From: CAZTHM01 sp041946825
GTDB taxonomy: Bacteria > Acidobacteriota > Terriglobia > UBA7540
Assembly (NCBI GenBank): GCA_041946825.1
Contig: JBHGBD010000015.1
Coordinates: 1 to 64,000 of the forward strand
Reading direction: 5' to 3'
Length of the DNA: 64,000 nt
Position 1 is the first letter of the stretch. Every line of letters starts with the position of its first letter. The notes below the pieces were generated by a model. The model saw nothing but the letters and a program-made list of their open reading frames with translations, searched no databases and was not told the origin of the DNA. Below are positions 52,103 to 60,611 of the stretch, piece after piece. A program made the translations under genes and the position numbers.

Positions 52103-52987
52103 CTAACGCCGGCGCTTTTCCCATCGGATGGTCCGAGTGCCAAAGTCGAAATTTACTCGCCGCGCTCCCAGCGAGGTAACGCCCAGCAAGCCATCGAAAC
52201 CGGGGAGGCCAGCCGGCAGCGTTTCCATCAGGAAGCCGGTCACGCTGCCCAGTTCATCGTTGCCCAAGCGTGTCGCAGGAAGACTCACCCGCTTGAGCGG
52301 GACAGCGCCGCTCATGTTTTCAGATTGTTTGGCGCCCTCGATGCGTGCTCCCGGCAGCCGACCGCGCAGCATCGGTCCGAAGAGAATCAAATCCTTGGCG
52401 CCGGTATCCACCATCAGGTGAACCGGCTGGCCATTCACCAACATCTGCACGGCAACGTATCCGGGCCCGGCGACCAGCGCGGCGCTGGATTCAAAGGCAT
52501 CACGCTCGCCGAAGAGGAGCTTCTTTGTTTCGTAGTCAATGGTGAAGTTCTCTCCCTTCAGAACGTCCAGCCCGATCATGCCATCGACTCTCACGCCGAT
52601 TCCATCTTCGACGAAGGAGAGATCGCGCACGAGGACCGGAAGCGCTTCGGCGCGCACGGGACCCAGTTGCAGTTCCGGAACGATTACACGACGCGCCTGC
52701 AGAGTCCGATTGAAGACCGAGAGTTGCTCGGCCTCACCCGACAGCCTCAGCCGGCGCGCCAATCGCTCGTCTATGACACTCGGAACGGCGCCCGTGTCGA
52801 TCAGAAAGTTCAGATGGCGCACGTCGCCGATCGACCCTTGCGCGACGACCGTATAGCCGTGGTAGAGCTTGAACGGAACTTGGCGCTGCAAGTCCTTCGC
52901 GGCCAGGCCCGTCGAAAGCAGTAAGGCCGCCAGACCTAAGCTGCCACGTCTCCAGTCTTGCAAGCCCAATCCTCGGCGAAGATGCAT
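52103..52987 (-). CDS. Exported aspartyl (retropepsin-like) protease
   Basis: A 294-aa protein with a signal peptide (GSLGLAALLLSTGLAAKD, after a basic start) and two copies of the aspartyl-protease hallmark, LIDTGAVPSVID at about residue 62 and LMVDTGAKDLILF at about 190. It is thus a single-chain double-domain version of the retropepsin-like family seen in bacterial SpoIIGA/PerP-type and acidobacterial secreted proteases. It would act in the periplasm. It lies between the TonB receptor and the CehA-like gene on the same strand. The substrate is unknown. Confidence 0.82.
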   Translation of the reverse strand: MHLRRGLGLQDWRRGSLGLAALLLSTGLAAKDLQRQVPFKLYHGYTVVAQGSIGDVRHLNFLIDTGAVPSVIDERLARRLRLSGEAEQLSVFNRTLQARRVIVPELQLGPVRAEALPVLVRDLSFVEDGIGVRVDGMIGLDVLKGENFTIDYETKKLLFGERDAFESSAALVAGPGYVAVQMLVNGQPVHLMVDTGAKDLILFGPMLRGRLPGARIEGAKQSENMSGAVPLKRVSLPATRLGNDELGSVTGFLMETLPAGLPGFDGLLGVTSLGARRVNFDFGTRTIRWEKRRR

Positions 52988-53110
52988 ACGCGTCGAGGAT
53001 TGCCTGCCGGCCCTGAGGAAGTCCTGTGGTCGGGCTTAAGTTCAGGGGAAGTTTCCCTGAGGGTAAACCGATGACCATAAATGCTGTTTTATCAATCGCT
53101 TACACCGCTA

Positions 53111-56100
53111 TCAGAAGATCAATTTGAGCGAAAACTGAATCTGGCGAGAGGTCCCGGCGGTTCGGTTGATGATCCCGAACCCGGACCCGCGAACGATGTT
53201 GGAAGGCAAGCCGAAGTTGACCAGGTTAAAGACATTGAAGAACTCGGCGCGAAACTGCAGCGTCACGGCTTCCGCGTTCCCTCGTCGGCCGAAGGGCGTG
53301 TCTTTAATGACGGCCAAATCGAAGTTCCGGAATCCCGGGCCGCGGAAGGTACTACGTCCCAGCGTGCCGATGCGTCCACTCTTGGGGCCTGTGCCGCCGG
53401 GAATGCCGATAGGGATATAGAAGAACGCGGTGTTCTCGGCGCCTTGCCCGAAATAGTCCTCCCGGACTTTACGGTCGGTCGAAAAGACGGGTTGGCCGAC
53501 CTGGTCGGGCCGGTCGGCCCCTCCCTGGCCAAAGCCTGTCTGTTGCACGCCTGAATAGACGGAAAACGGCGAGCCGCTCATAAGCGTGGTGATGTTAAGA
53601 ATCTGCCAGCCGGAGGTCAGAGGCTTCCCCAGCGGTCGCAGGGCGGCGATACGATCGAAGGGCAAGGCCTGAAATAAGCTTAAGGTGAAGACATGCGCAA
53701 CGTCGAAAGTCGCCGGTCCCTTTTCAGGCCGCAGATCCCAGGGATTTTGAGGCGAAGCCTGGAGCACCGTTCCGGCCTGTCCGAAGAATCCGGCTAGAAC
53801 GGCGCTCGTGTCGTCGAGCACTTTACTGAAAGTGTAGCTGGCCTGAAAGCCCAGGCCCGCGTCCGAGATGTTCTTGGTCGCGCTGGCCTGCAAAGCGTGG
53901 TAGGTGGAATGGGAACGCGAGGTCATCAGAGTTGACTGGCCCAGTCCGCCCGTCACCCGGCCTGAAGCATCGAACTTCGTAAAGCGCGCGACGGCCGCGT
54001 CAGCCGCGCCGTAGCCGTTCGGCGAGAAGGTGCTGGCCAGGTTCACTCCCATCGTAGCCACATAAGAGGCGCCGATTTTGACGCCGCGAAGATCGTGCTC
54101 CAGGCCCGCCGTGTAACTGGCAATGTAGCCGTTCCGGAAATCCCGCGCGATCCCGTAAATGGCGAGAGGCTGAACCTGGTTGCCGGGAGTTATCGCCGCC
54201 ACGTCGTCCTGAAAGCGCTGGAGATCGGCTTGGGTGTTGGGAGCGACGTCGGTCGTTCGCCCGGTCGTGAAAATCAGCTCTCCCGTCGGAGTGTAAACCG
54301 GGGGGAAAGGAAACGCCATTACGGCATTCTCGAACGGGACGGCAGCGCCGGGGGAAGCGTAAAAGTACGGCTCGAACAAGAACGGAAAGCCCCCCGTCAC
54401 GAAATTGTCCTGCCAGAGATTCGTCAAAATGGTCGAGATGGCGCCGCCCGCACGGAACACGGTTTTGTCCGCCGGACGCCATTCCAGGGAAAGCCTCGGA
54501 CCCAGGCCGCGCCAGTCCTTCACGTAGGGTGGCTGAGGATTGACGATGATCTTGGCTGCCGCTCCGGGCTCTGAAAACGGCACTTCGCGCCCGTCCGGGC
54601 CGACGAAGAGCAACGCCTGGGTGCGGTTTGCCCCCTCGTAGATCCGGCCATTCACCTCGTAGCGGAGTCCATAGCTCAACGAGAAGCGTGGAGAGACCGC
54701 CCAGGTGTCCTGAAAATAGAAGTTGAATGCATCGCGGCGGACGGCGGCTTCGTCAAAGCGCTCGCCCTGCCCCACCAGCGGCGACGCCACCGAAACGCTG
54801 TATGACTCGGGGGTCGCGGTCAGGAAACCCGTCAGGCTGTCGGGCAATTGATCGCCAACATGGATATCGTTCAAGCCGCTGGCGGAGGGAATTTCCACCT
54901 GGGCATATGCCACGCCACCGCCAAAACGATAGGCGCCGTTGGGCTTGACGCCGAAAATCGTCGAATCGCGGTTGGCGCGAATCTCCCACCCCCATTTCAG
55001 GCTGTGCTTCCCGAGCGAGAGAGAATAGTTCTGCGCCATCTGATAGAGATTCCCGTACGAACCGAAGATGGAACCCACGGCGGAATTGAAGGGCTCATAA
55101 AGCCCGTCGCCGAACGAGATCGAGGGCTGCGTGCGGTTGATCGTCGGGAAATTGGGCGTGCTGCGCAGGTAGCCGAGCATCGTGTCGAACACAAAATGCG
55201 GCGAGACCGTCCGAGTGTAGCGGAGCCCGGCGCTGCGCTGGTGATCGAAATATCGCACGGCAAAGCTGGGATCGATCGCGGTCTGGCTGGGATTGGTCAG
55301 CGGGCCGGTCACCTGGTTCATGCTGAAGCGCGCGAAGAGCGCCGCCTGGTCGGAAATACGATGATCGATGCGCACTGAAAACTGGTCCGTCACGGTCGAG
55401 ACTTTGGAAGAGGTGGCGTAGGTCCGAGTTCCGTAAGCACCTTGAGGGTCGTTCGGCAAGGGATAGCGAGCCAAAATCGGCGCCACCCGCGGATCGACCG
55501 GAACGTAGAGGATATCTCCCGCGAAGGCCGTGCGATCGATCCCCTGCCGCTCCTCGGCAGTTGGGACCGGGAACACCTGCGTCGTGCCCAAAACCTGGCG
55601 GAAGCCCTGATATTGCCCGAAGAAGTAGGTGCGCTTACGGCCGTCATAAAGGCCCGGAAGAATTACCGGCCCGCCCAGCGTGAATCCGAATTCGTTTCGC
55701 GCAAAGGGCGGAATGCGGCCCGGGCTGGCAAGGCTGCGCCGGTCGAAGAAATTACGCGCATCGAATGCCGCGTTGCGGACGAACTCGAAGACCGATCCGT
55801 GCAGGCGGTCGGTTCCGGACTTGGTAATGATGTTCGTAAAGCTCGCCGCGCCGTGGCCGATTTCTGCCGGCATCACGCCCGAGCTGGCTTGAATTTCCTG
55901 AATGGCGTCGACGTTGAAATTCGAAAACGTCGCCCCGCCCATTTCGGGGTCGGTCGTATCCGCGCCGTCCATCGCGAAGACCGTCGTCGAGCCCCGCTGG
56001 CCGTTGACGGCAAACTGTTGAGTAAAGTTGGCCGCGCCGTTGGCGTCGGTCATGGTGCCGGCAGCCAGGAGAAGCAACTGGCTGAAGTCGCGCTTGTTGA

Positions 56101-56317
56101 GGGGGAGTTCCGAGACCTCCCGGCTCGAGAGCCGCTCGCCACCGCTCGCCTGAGGCTCGCGAGCTGCGTCGCCTTCGCCAGCCTGAGAGGTCGCGCCGGT
56201 GGCGGCAGGCTGCTCCTTTTGGGCCTGGGCGTTGGAAGGCCGGGCGCCCTCGGTGGTTTGAGCGACGCCGAGAAGGGGCGAGAACATCAAAGAGAGAATT
56301 AAGAGAGCGCTTCGCAT
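53111..56317 (-). CDS. TonB-dependent receptor, Oar-like, without carboxypeptidase-regulatory N-terminus
   Basis: A 1068-aa outer membrane transporter with a signal peptide (LLILSLMFSPLLGVAQ), a Gln/Ala-rich linker (about 20-60), and a plug domain starting at SELPLNKRDFSQLLLLAAG and continuing through FAMDGADTTDPEMGGATFSNFNVDAIQEIQ. The barrel fills the rest and ends in the family's aromatic C-terminus (QIQFSLKLIF). Most acidobacterial Oar-like receptors begin with a carboxypeptidase-regulatory domain, which is absent here, unlike the paralogue at 60.6-63.2 kb. Likely substrates are complex polymers or siderophores; not decidable. It heads a minus-strand unit with the aspartyl protease and possibly the CehA-like gene. 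Confidence 0.9.
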   Translation of the reverse strand: MRSALLILSLMFSPLLGVAQTTEGARPSNAQAQKEQPAATGATSQAGEGDAAREPQASGGERLSSREVSELPLNKRDFSQLLLLAAGTMTDANGAANFTQQFAVNGQRGSTTVFAMDGADTTDPEMGGATFSNFNVDAIQEIQASSGVMPAEIGHGAASFTNIITKSGTDRLHGSVFEFVRNAAFDARNFFDRRSLASPGRIPPFARNEFGFTLGGPVILPGLYDGRKRTYFFGQYQGFRQVLGTTQVFPVPTAEERQGIDRTAFAGDILYVPVDPRVAPILARYPLPNDPQGAYGTRTYATSSKVSTVTDQFSVRIDHRISDQAALFARFSMNQVTGPLTNPSQTAIDPSFAVRYFDHQRSAGLRYTRTVSPHFVFDTMLGYLRSTPNFPTINRTQPSISFGDGLYEPFNSAVGSIFGSYGNLYQMAQNYSLSLGKHSLKWGWEIRANRDSTIFGVKPNGAYRFGGGVAYAQVEIPSASGLNDIHVGDQLPDSLTGFLTATPESYSVSVASPLVGQGERFDEAAVRRDAFNFYFQDTWAVSPRFSLSYGLRYEVNGRIYEGANRTQALLFVGPDGREVPFSEPGAAAKIIVNPQPPYVKDWRGLGPRLSLEWRPADKTVFRAGGAISTILTNLWQDNFVTGGFPFLFEPYFYASPGAAVPFENAVMAFPFPPVYTPTGELIFTTGRTTDVAPNTQADLQRFQDDVAAITPGNQVQPLAIYGIARDFRNGYIASYTAGLEHDLRGVKIGASYVATMGVNLASTFSPNGYGAADAAVARFTKFDASGRVTGGLGQSTLMTSRSHSTYHALQASATKNISDAGLGFQASYTFSKVLDDTSAVLAGFFGQAGTVLQASPQNPWDLRPEKGPATFDVAHVFTLSLFQALPFDRIAALRPLGKPLTSGWQILNITTLMSGSPFSVYSGVQQTGFGQGGADRPDQVGQPVFSTDRKVREDYFGQGAENTAFFYIPIGIPGGTGPKSGRIGTLGRSTFRGPGFRNFDLAVIKDTPFGRRGNAEAVTLQFRAEFFNVFNLVNFGLPSNIVRGSGFGIINRTAGTSRQIQFSLKLIF

Positions 56318-56503
56318 GGGGCGACGATTATACAGGGCAATTCCCCAAGCATTCTGGAGACCAGTCGTAAGGTCACCTTTCTGAGGCGATTTGGGGGCGT
56401 TTGGGGCGTTTTTGGCAGTGACTCTGTCTCTTTTTTGCCTTTAAGCTTTTGAGCCTTAATGTACTTTCATGGTATTGACCTTAAGTTGCCTGATTTCTAA
56501 AGG

Positions 56504-56572
56504 ATTCCCGGGTCGTTCCGACGGTTTTTTTGCAGGACTGATTGTTTTCAATAACATTCCGGCGTCGTTCCG
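56504..56572. promoter_or_regulatory. 17-bp direct repeats upstream of the TonB receptor
   Basis: Two 17-bp copies, ATTCCcGgGTCGTTCCG at 56504-56520 and ATTCCgGcGTCGTTCCG at 56556-56572, differ at two positions and are exactly 52 bp apart (about five helical turns). Each is followed by a T-rich stretch. They lie in the AT-rich 465-bp region between the receptor start and the winged-helix regulator gene. Winged-helix OmpR-type proteins bind direct repeats, so these are candidate operators. Nothing else coding was seen in this gap. Confidence 0.55.
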
Positions 56573-56616
56573 TCATTTTTGAAGTAGCTTTGTTTTTTCA
56601 GGGATGAGTTGGGCTT

Positions 56617-56651
56617 TTTGTCCTTCATCCTTCGTCCTTGGTCCTTCGTCA
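56617..56651. repeat. 7-bp tandem array (TTCGTCC type)
   Basis: Five units TTTGTCC, TTCATCC, TTCGTCC, TTGGTCC, TTCGTCA in constant phase, belonging to the same type as the array in the pseudopilin leader at 34645-34679. Four looser CCC-containing 7-mers continue to about 56680. Confidence 0.8.
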
Positions 56652-56758
56652 TCCCCAGACCCCGAATCCCCAACGCCCACTAACTAGCCTCTCCCAGACA
56701 AGCATATGAGCCTATCTTTTTGGCTAGATCTGTCAAGAGACAACGTGTCCGGCGGCGG

Positions 56759-56786
56759 GTAGGGGCGCGCCGTGGCGAGCCCCTAC
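56759..56786. repeat. Inverted repeat at the 3' end of the winged-helix gene
   Basis: GTAGGGGC (56759-56766) and GCCCCTAC (56779-56786) form an 8-bp stem with a 12-nt GC-rich loop, spanning the stop codon of the winged-helix regulator gene. The same GTAGGGGC-type repeat occurs near 10040. Possible terminator or REP-like element. Confidence 0.55.
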
Positions 56787-58495
56787 GCCGGGAAATTCAT
56801 GCGGCGCACGAGTTCCTGGAATCGCGGGTCATCCCGCAGGGGGTCAAAGAGAGGATCCACGCGCAGGTAATTCAGCCAGTTGGACTTTTCGGCGTAGGCT
56901 TTCTCCAGCCACTCGAAGGCCGCGTCGAATTGGCCCAGACGAATGTAAGCCGCGGCAAACCAGCAAGCGGGCACGTAGCGGCGCTCGGCGAGTTTGTGGA
57001 GTTCTTCCACCCCGCCTTGATTCAGCGAGTTACGCGCCGCCAGGGCGCGACCGACAACCGCCGCGGGAAGTTCGTTGTCCTGGCAAAGGCTGAGGGCCGT
57101 TTCGAATTCCGCGCGCGCTTCCGCGTATTTCCCCATCTGCTCGTAAACGAGTCCCAGCAGCGTGTGCGCGGGGACATAATCCGGCTGCAGATCGAGTGTC
57201 AGGCGCAGGCGTTGAATGGCCCGGTCATAATCGCGCGCCAGGTAAGCGATGCTGCCGGCATCGGTGTTGATGGTAGCGGAGAACGGGTCGAGTTCATGCG
57301 CCCGCTCAATCGCCGCCATGGCCTCGTCCATCCTTCCGAAAGTCACCATAAGGTCCGCGTAAGATTGCCGGGCCTTCGGGTAGTGCGGGGCGAGGGCGCT
57401 GGCACGCCGGAATTCGCGCTCCGCTTCTTTCCAGTTCCAATGGAAGTTCTTCATAACGCTGGCCAGCGAACTGTGCGCGGGGGCCAGAGTGTCATCCAAC
57501 TCGAGCGCCTTGCGCGCCGCCGCCTCGGCTTTGGGTCCCGCCTCCACGGGAGGGAGCGAGCCATAATCGATTTGACATCCCAGGAAGGAATAGCACTCCG
57601 CCAGGCCCGCATAGGCAAGCGCGAAATGGGAATCGCGGGCAATCGACTGCTCGAAGAGGCCGATGGCTTGCCGCACTAAAGCTTCCGTCCCCTGGTGCCA
57701 GAGATAACGGGCGCGGAGGAAGAGGCGATAGGCCTCGACGTCGGGCGTATGCCGCCGGGGACTCGCTTTCCGGCCTCCGCCAAACAGCCGCAAGCGCAGC
57801 GCCGTGGCGATCTCTTCGGCGATTCCCTCTTCGGTTTCAAGGATTTCCGCCCACCGCAGTGGCAGTTGCTTTCCCCAGAGCAGCCAGCCGTTCCGCACAT
57901 CCACCAGATCAACGACGATCTTCAGGTTCTCACCTTGCTGGACGACGCGCCCGGAAAGCACCGCGTCAACCTTGAGTTCGCACCCCACGTCGCGCGCCTC
58001 GATTTCACGCCCCTTGTAACGAAACACCGTGCTGCGTGCCAGGACGCGAAGCTCCGGGAATTGCGAGAGCAAATGGATCAGACACTCCGTGAGCCCGTCG
58101 CTCAAGTACTCGAGCTCGGGTTCTCCGCCGCGATGCGCGAAAGGCAGAACCGCCATGGAACTGATCCGAGGATGCCGCAGATGCTTTTCGACCGGAGCGA
58201 TCAAGCGATAGCCGCTCCGGGGTATGGTTTCGATGAAGCGCGGCTCTTTCGAGTCGTCGCCGAACACCCGCCGCAACTCGGAGATTGCTCGAGTCAGGAC
58301 GTCGTCGGTGACGAAAGTGTCGGCCCAGACGGCGCGCATCAAATCATCCTTCGTGACGACTTCGCTGGGGCGCTCCGCGAGGTGCACCAGCACCTGCATG
58401 GTTTTGGGCTGCACGCGAGTGGTTTGTTCCGCGCTTGAGATACTGTTCAGACTGGGCTCAACCGTCCAGTGGCCCAGGCGGAATCCGTTTGCCAA
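56783..58495 (-). CDS. Soluble winged-helix (OmpR/CadC-type) regulator with TolB-like and TPR domains
   Basis: A 570-aa protein. Residues about 5-100 form the OmpR/CadC-type winged helix (WTVEPSLNSISSAEQTTRVQPKTMQVLVHLAERPSEVVTKDDLMRAVW, DDVLTRAISELRRVFGDD). Then comes the TolB-N/FlgO-like region, about 115-240 (MAVLPFAHRGGEPELEYLSDGLTE), and a TPR array, about 250-550. There is no transmembrane helix, unlike the neighbouring paralogue. The domain order is known from Acidobacteriota, and TPR parts presumably bind a protein partner. It lies upstream of a TonB receptor on the same strand and may regulate it (inference). The C-terminus ends in the REP-like hairpin. Confidence 0.9.
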   Translation of the reverse strand: MANGFRLGHWTVEPSLNSISSAEQTTRVQPKTMQVLVHLAERPSEVVTKDDLMRAVWADTFVTDDVLTRAISELRRVFGDDSKEPRFIETIPRSGYRLIAPVEKHLRHPRISSMAVLPFAHRGGEPELEYLSDGLTECLIHLLSQFPELRVLARSTVFRYKGREIEARDVGCELKVDAVLSGRVVQQGENLKIVVDLVDVRNGWLLWGKQLPLRWAEILETEEGIAEEIATALRLRLFGGGRKASPRRHTPDVEAYRLFLRARYLWHQGTEALVRQAIGLFEQSIARDSHFALAYAGLAECYSFLGCQIDYGSLPPVEAGPKAEAAARKALELDDTLAPAHSSLASVMKNFHWNWKEAEREFRRASALAPHYPKARQSYADLMVTFGRMDEAMAAIERAHELDPFSATINTDAGSIAYLARDYDRAIQRLRLTLDLQPDYVPAHTLLGLVYEQMGKYAEARAEFETALSLCQDNELPAAVVGRALAARNSLNQGGVEELHKLAERRYVPACWFAAAYIRLGQFDAAFEWLEKAYAEKSNWLNYLRVDPLFDPLRDDPRFQELVRRMNFPA

Positions 58496-58556
58496 CCTTC
58501 TCCTCCTTTCAGTTGCAGGGGCCTCGTTAAGCTTTCCTTCTCGTGTCGTCGGCCGG

Positions 58557-60443
58557 CTACGTCCCTCCCATCCTGCCCCCCACTACCGCCTGGAAACGCG
58601 GATTCGACCGCAAGGAGTCGTAGGCAGGGTCGAGACGCAACATAATGAGTTTCTCGGGGAAATCGCGCGCCAGGATTCGCGCCTGGGCGATCACGTTCTC
58701 GCTGTCGCCCAGTTTGGCGTAAACCCAGGTGCGCAACCACGGCCCGACATGACCTTTCCTGGGGCTCGACTTCTCAAGTGCCAGCACCTGGCGCCAGAAG
58801 CCATCGCTACCGCTCGCAGCGTAGGCGCGCTCGAGCGCCGTGGCCTTGACCGTATCATGCGTCATCAGCCTCCACGCAATCAGGTATTCCTCGACGGCCT
58901 GTTCGGGCAATTTCTTGGCGTCGTAGATCGCTCCGAGCAGGTAATGCGCTTCGCTCGAGGCGGGGTCGAGATCGCGGGCGGCGCGGGCCAGTTCCTCCGC
59001 CTCGTCATATCGTCGCAGGTAATAGAGGATTTCGCCCGCCCAGCGGTTGACGGCCGTTGCATAAGGATCCAGTTCAACCGCCCGTTGCGATTCCGCCCTG
59101 GCTTCCTCCAGCCTTCCACTCTCGACCAGGTTGATCGCCAGCCAATGGTGCGCCGGAGCATAGTTGGGGTTGAGGGCAATCGCCTTTCGCAATTCTACGA
59201 TGGCGCCGTTGTAATCGTGGTCGGCGAGCTGCCGGATCAGCCCCAGCGAGGCGTGGGGCTCCGCCAGCGAGTCATCCAGGGCCAGGGCTTTGAGGGCCGC
59301 ATCTTTGGCCAGGGGCAGCGCCTCCGCCAAGGGAAGAAATTCGTAGTCCGCCAGCAGCATGTAGGAATCCGCCAGCCCGGCGTAGGCGGGCGCGCAGTCC
59401 GGGTCGAGCTGGATCGCGCGCTGGAAATATCCGATTCCCTTTCTGAAGTCCGCCTCCGTGCGCTTGTTCCAGAAGTAGCGCCCGCGCAAATACGCCTGGT
59501 AAGCCTGCGGATTGCCGGTGTAGTGCCGTGCCAGACGCTCGCGGTCGCGACGCGTGAGGTCCAGGCGAAGCTGGCTGGAAATGCCCTCCGCGATGTCCGC
59601 CTGGAGGGCCGTGATCTCCGCAAGCGGGCGCGTGAAGTGCTCGCCCCAGAGGTGGTTGTTGGTCCGCGCGTCCACCAGCTCGACGCTGAGGAGAACGTCG
59701 GAACCACGTTTCGTCACACGGCCGAGCAGGACAGCGTCCACGTTGAGCTCCCGCCCGAGCGTTTGCGCGTCCACGTCCCGGCCCTTGTAATGCGCGACGG
59801 AGTGGTGCGACTTGACGGTGAGTGAAGGAATCTGCGAGAGGCTGTTGATCAGGCTCTCCGTCATGCCGTCGTAGATGTAGTCATCGTCCGAATCCGTGGC
59901 GCCGTCGTCAAAGGGCAGGACAGCGAGAGAGTGAATCGGCTCGACCGATTTCTTCCGGACATAGAGAATGCTTCCGGCCAGAACCGCCGCCGCGACGACC
60001 GTCAACCCCGCTACAGCCAGATAGGCCGACCGGCCCGCAGGCAGAGTCCTCGTGGCGGTCTCGATGGAACGGGCCGCCACCGCGTCATCACTTCCGGTGT
60101 GACCGTTGCCCATTGCCCCGCTGTCTTCCACCGGCTGGACCGGTGAAACCAGCCGGTAACCTCGCTTGGGGATGGTTTCAATGAACTGCGGCTGCCTGGG
60201 GTCGTCATCGAGAACCCGGCGCAGTTCGGAGATGGCGCGAATCAGGACGTCGTCGGTGACAAAAGCGTCCGACCAGACCGTGCTGATGAGATCCTGCTTG
60301 CCGATCACCTTCCCGTGGCGCTCCGCCAGGCAGACGAGAACCTCCATCACCTTCGGCTCGATATGGATCGATCTGCCGCCGCCTGAGAGGACGTTCAGCT
60401 CAGGCTCAATGAGCCAAGCTCCGATTCTGAATTTCCGATTCAC
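58557..60443 (-). CDS. Membrane-anchored CadC-like winged-helix regulator with TolB-like and TPR domains
   Basis: A 628-aa paralogue of the preceding gene. N-terminal winged helix at about residues 5-105 (LIEPELNVLSGGGRSIHIEPKVMEVLVCLAERHGKVIGKQDL), then a transmembrane helix at about 141-163 (AVAGLTVVAAAVLAGSILYV) that puts the rest in the periplasm, a TolB-like region (LAVLPFDDGATDSDDDYIYDGMTESL) and TPRs to the end. This ToxR/CadC-like layout fits one-component signalling across the membrane. It is 61 nt upstream of the soluble paralogue and divergent from the TonB receptor at 60.6 kb, with about 170 nt between the starts. Confidence 0.92.
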   Translation of the reverse strand: MNRKFRIGAWLIEPELNVLSGGGRSIHIEPKVMEVLVCLAERHGKVIGKQDLISTVWSDAFVTDDVLIRAISELRRVLDDDPRQPQFIETIPKRGYRLVSPVQPVEDSGAMGNGHTGSDDAVAARSIETATRTLPAGRSAYLAVAGLTVVAAAVLAGSILYVRKKSVEPIHSLAVLPFDDGATDSDDDYIYDGMTESLINSLSQIPSLTVKSHHSVAHYKGRDVDAQTLGRELNVDAVLLGRVTKRGSDVLLSVELVDARTNNHLWGEHFTRPLAEITALQADIAEGISSQLRLDLTRRDRERLARHYTGNPQAYQAYLRGRYFWNKRTEADFRKGIGYFQRAIQLDPDCAPAYAGLADSYMLLADYEFLPLAEALPLAKDAALKALALDDSLAEPHASLGLIRQLADHDYNGAIVELRKAIALNPNYAPAHHWLAINLVESGRLEEARAESQRAVELDPYATAVNRWAGEILYYLRRYDEAEELARAARDLDPASSEAHYLLGAIYDAKKLPEQAVEEYLIAWRLMTHDTVKATALERAYAASGSDGFWRQVLALEKSSPRKGHVGPWLRTWVYAKLGDSENVIAQARILARDFPEKLIMLRLDPAYDSLRSNPRFQAVVGGRMGGT

Positions 60444-60611
60444 ACACTTGCCCCAACTGTATTACTTACTTGTTAGACGCAAATGCGCGCAATTTCGTCG
60501 CAAGAAAAAATAAAAAGCAGGGATTCGACAGACGATTCGGCGAGTGATGAAGAATTAAAACTAAGTTTGCGTTTTTTTTACAACGAGACTGTAGAATGGG
60601 AAGTCGGATTG

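Noticed and set aside
58224..59825. 533-codon plus-strand frame over the winged-helix regulator genes
   Set aside because: It is a shadow; both minus-strand genes have complete domain sets with conserved motifs.
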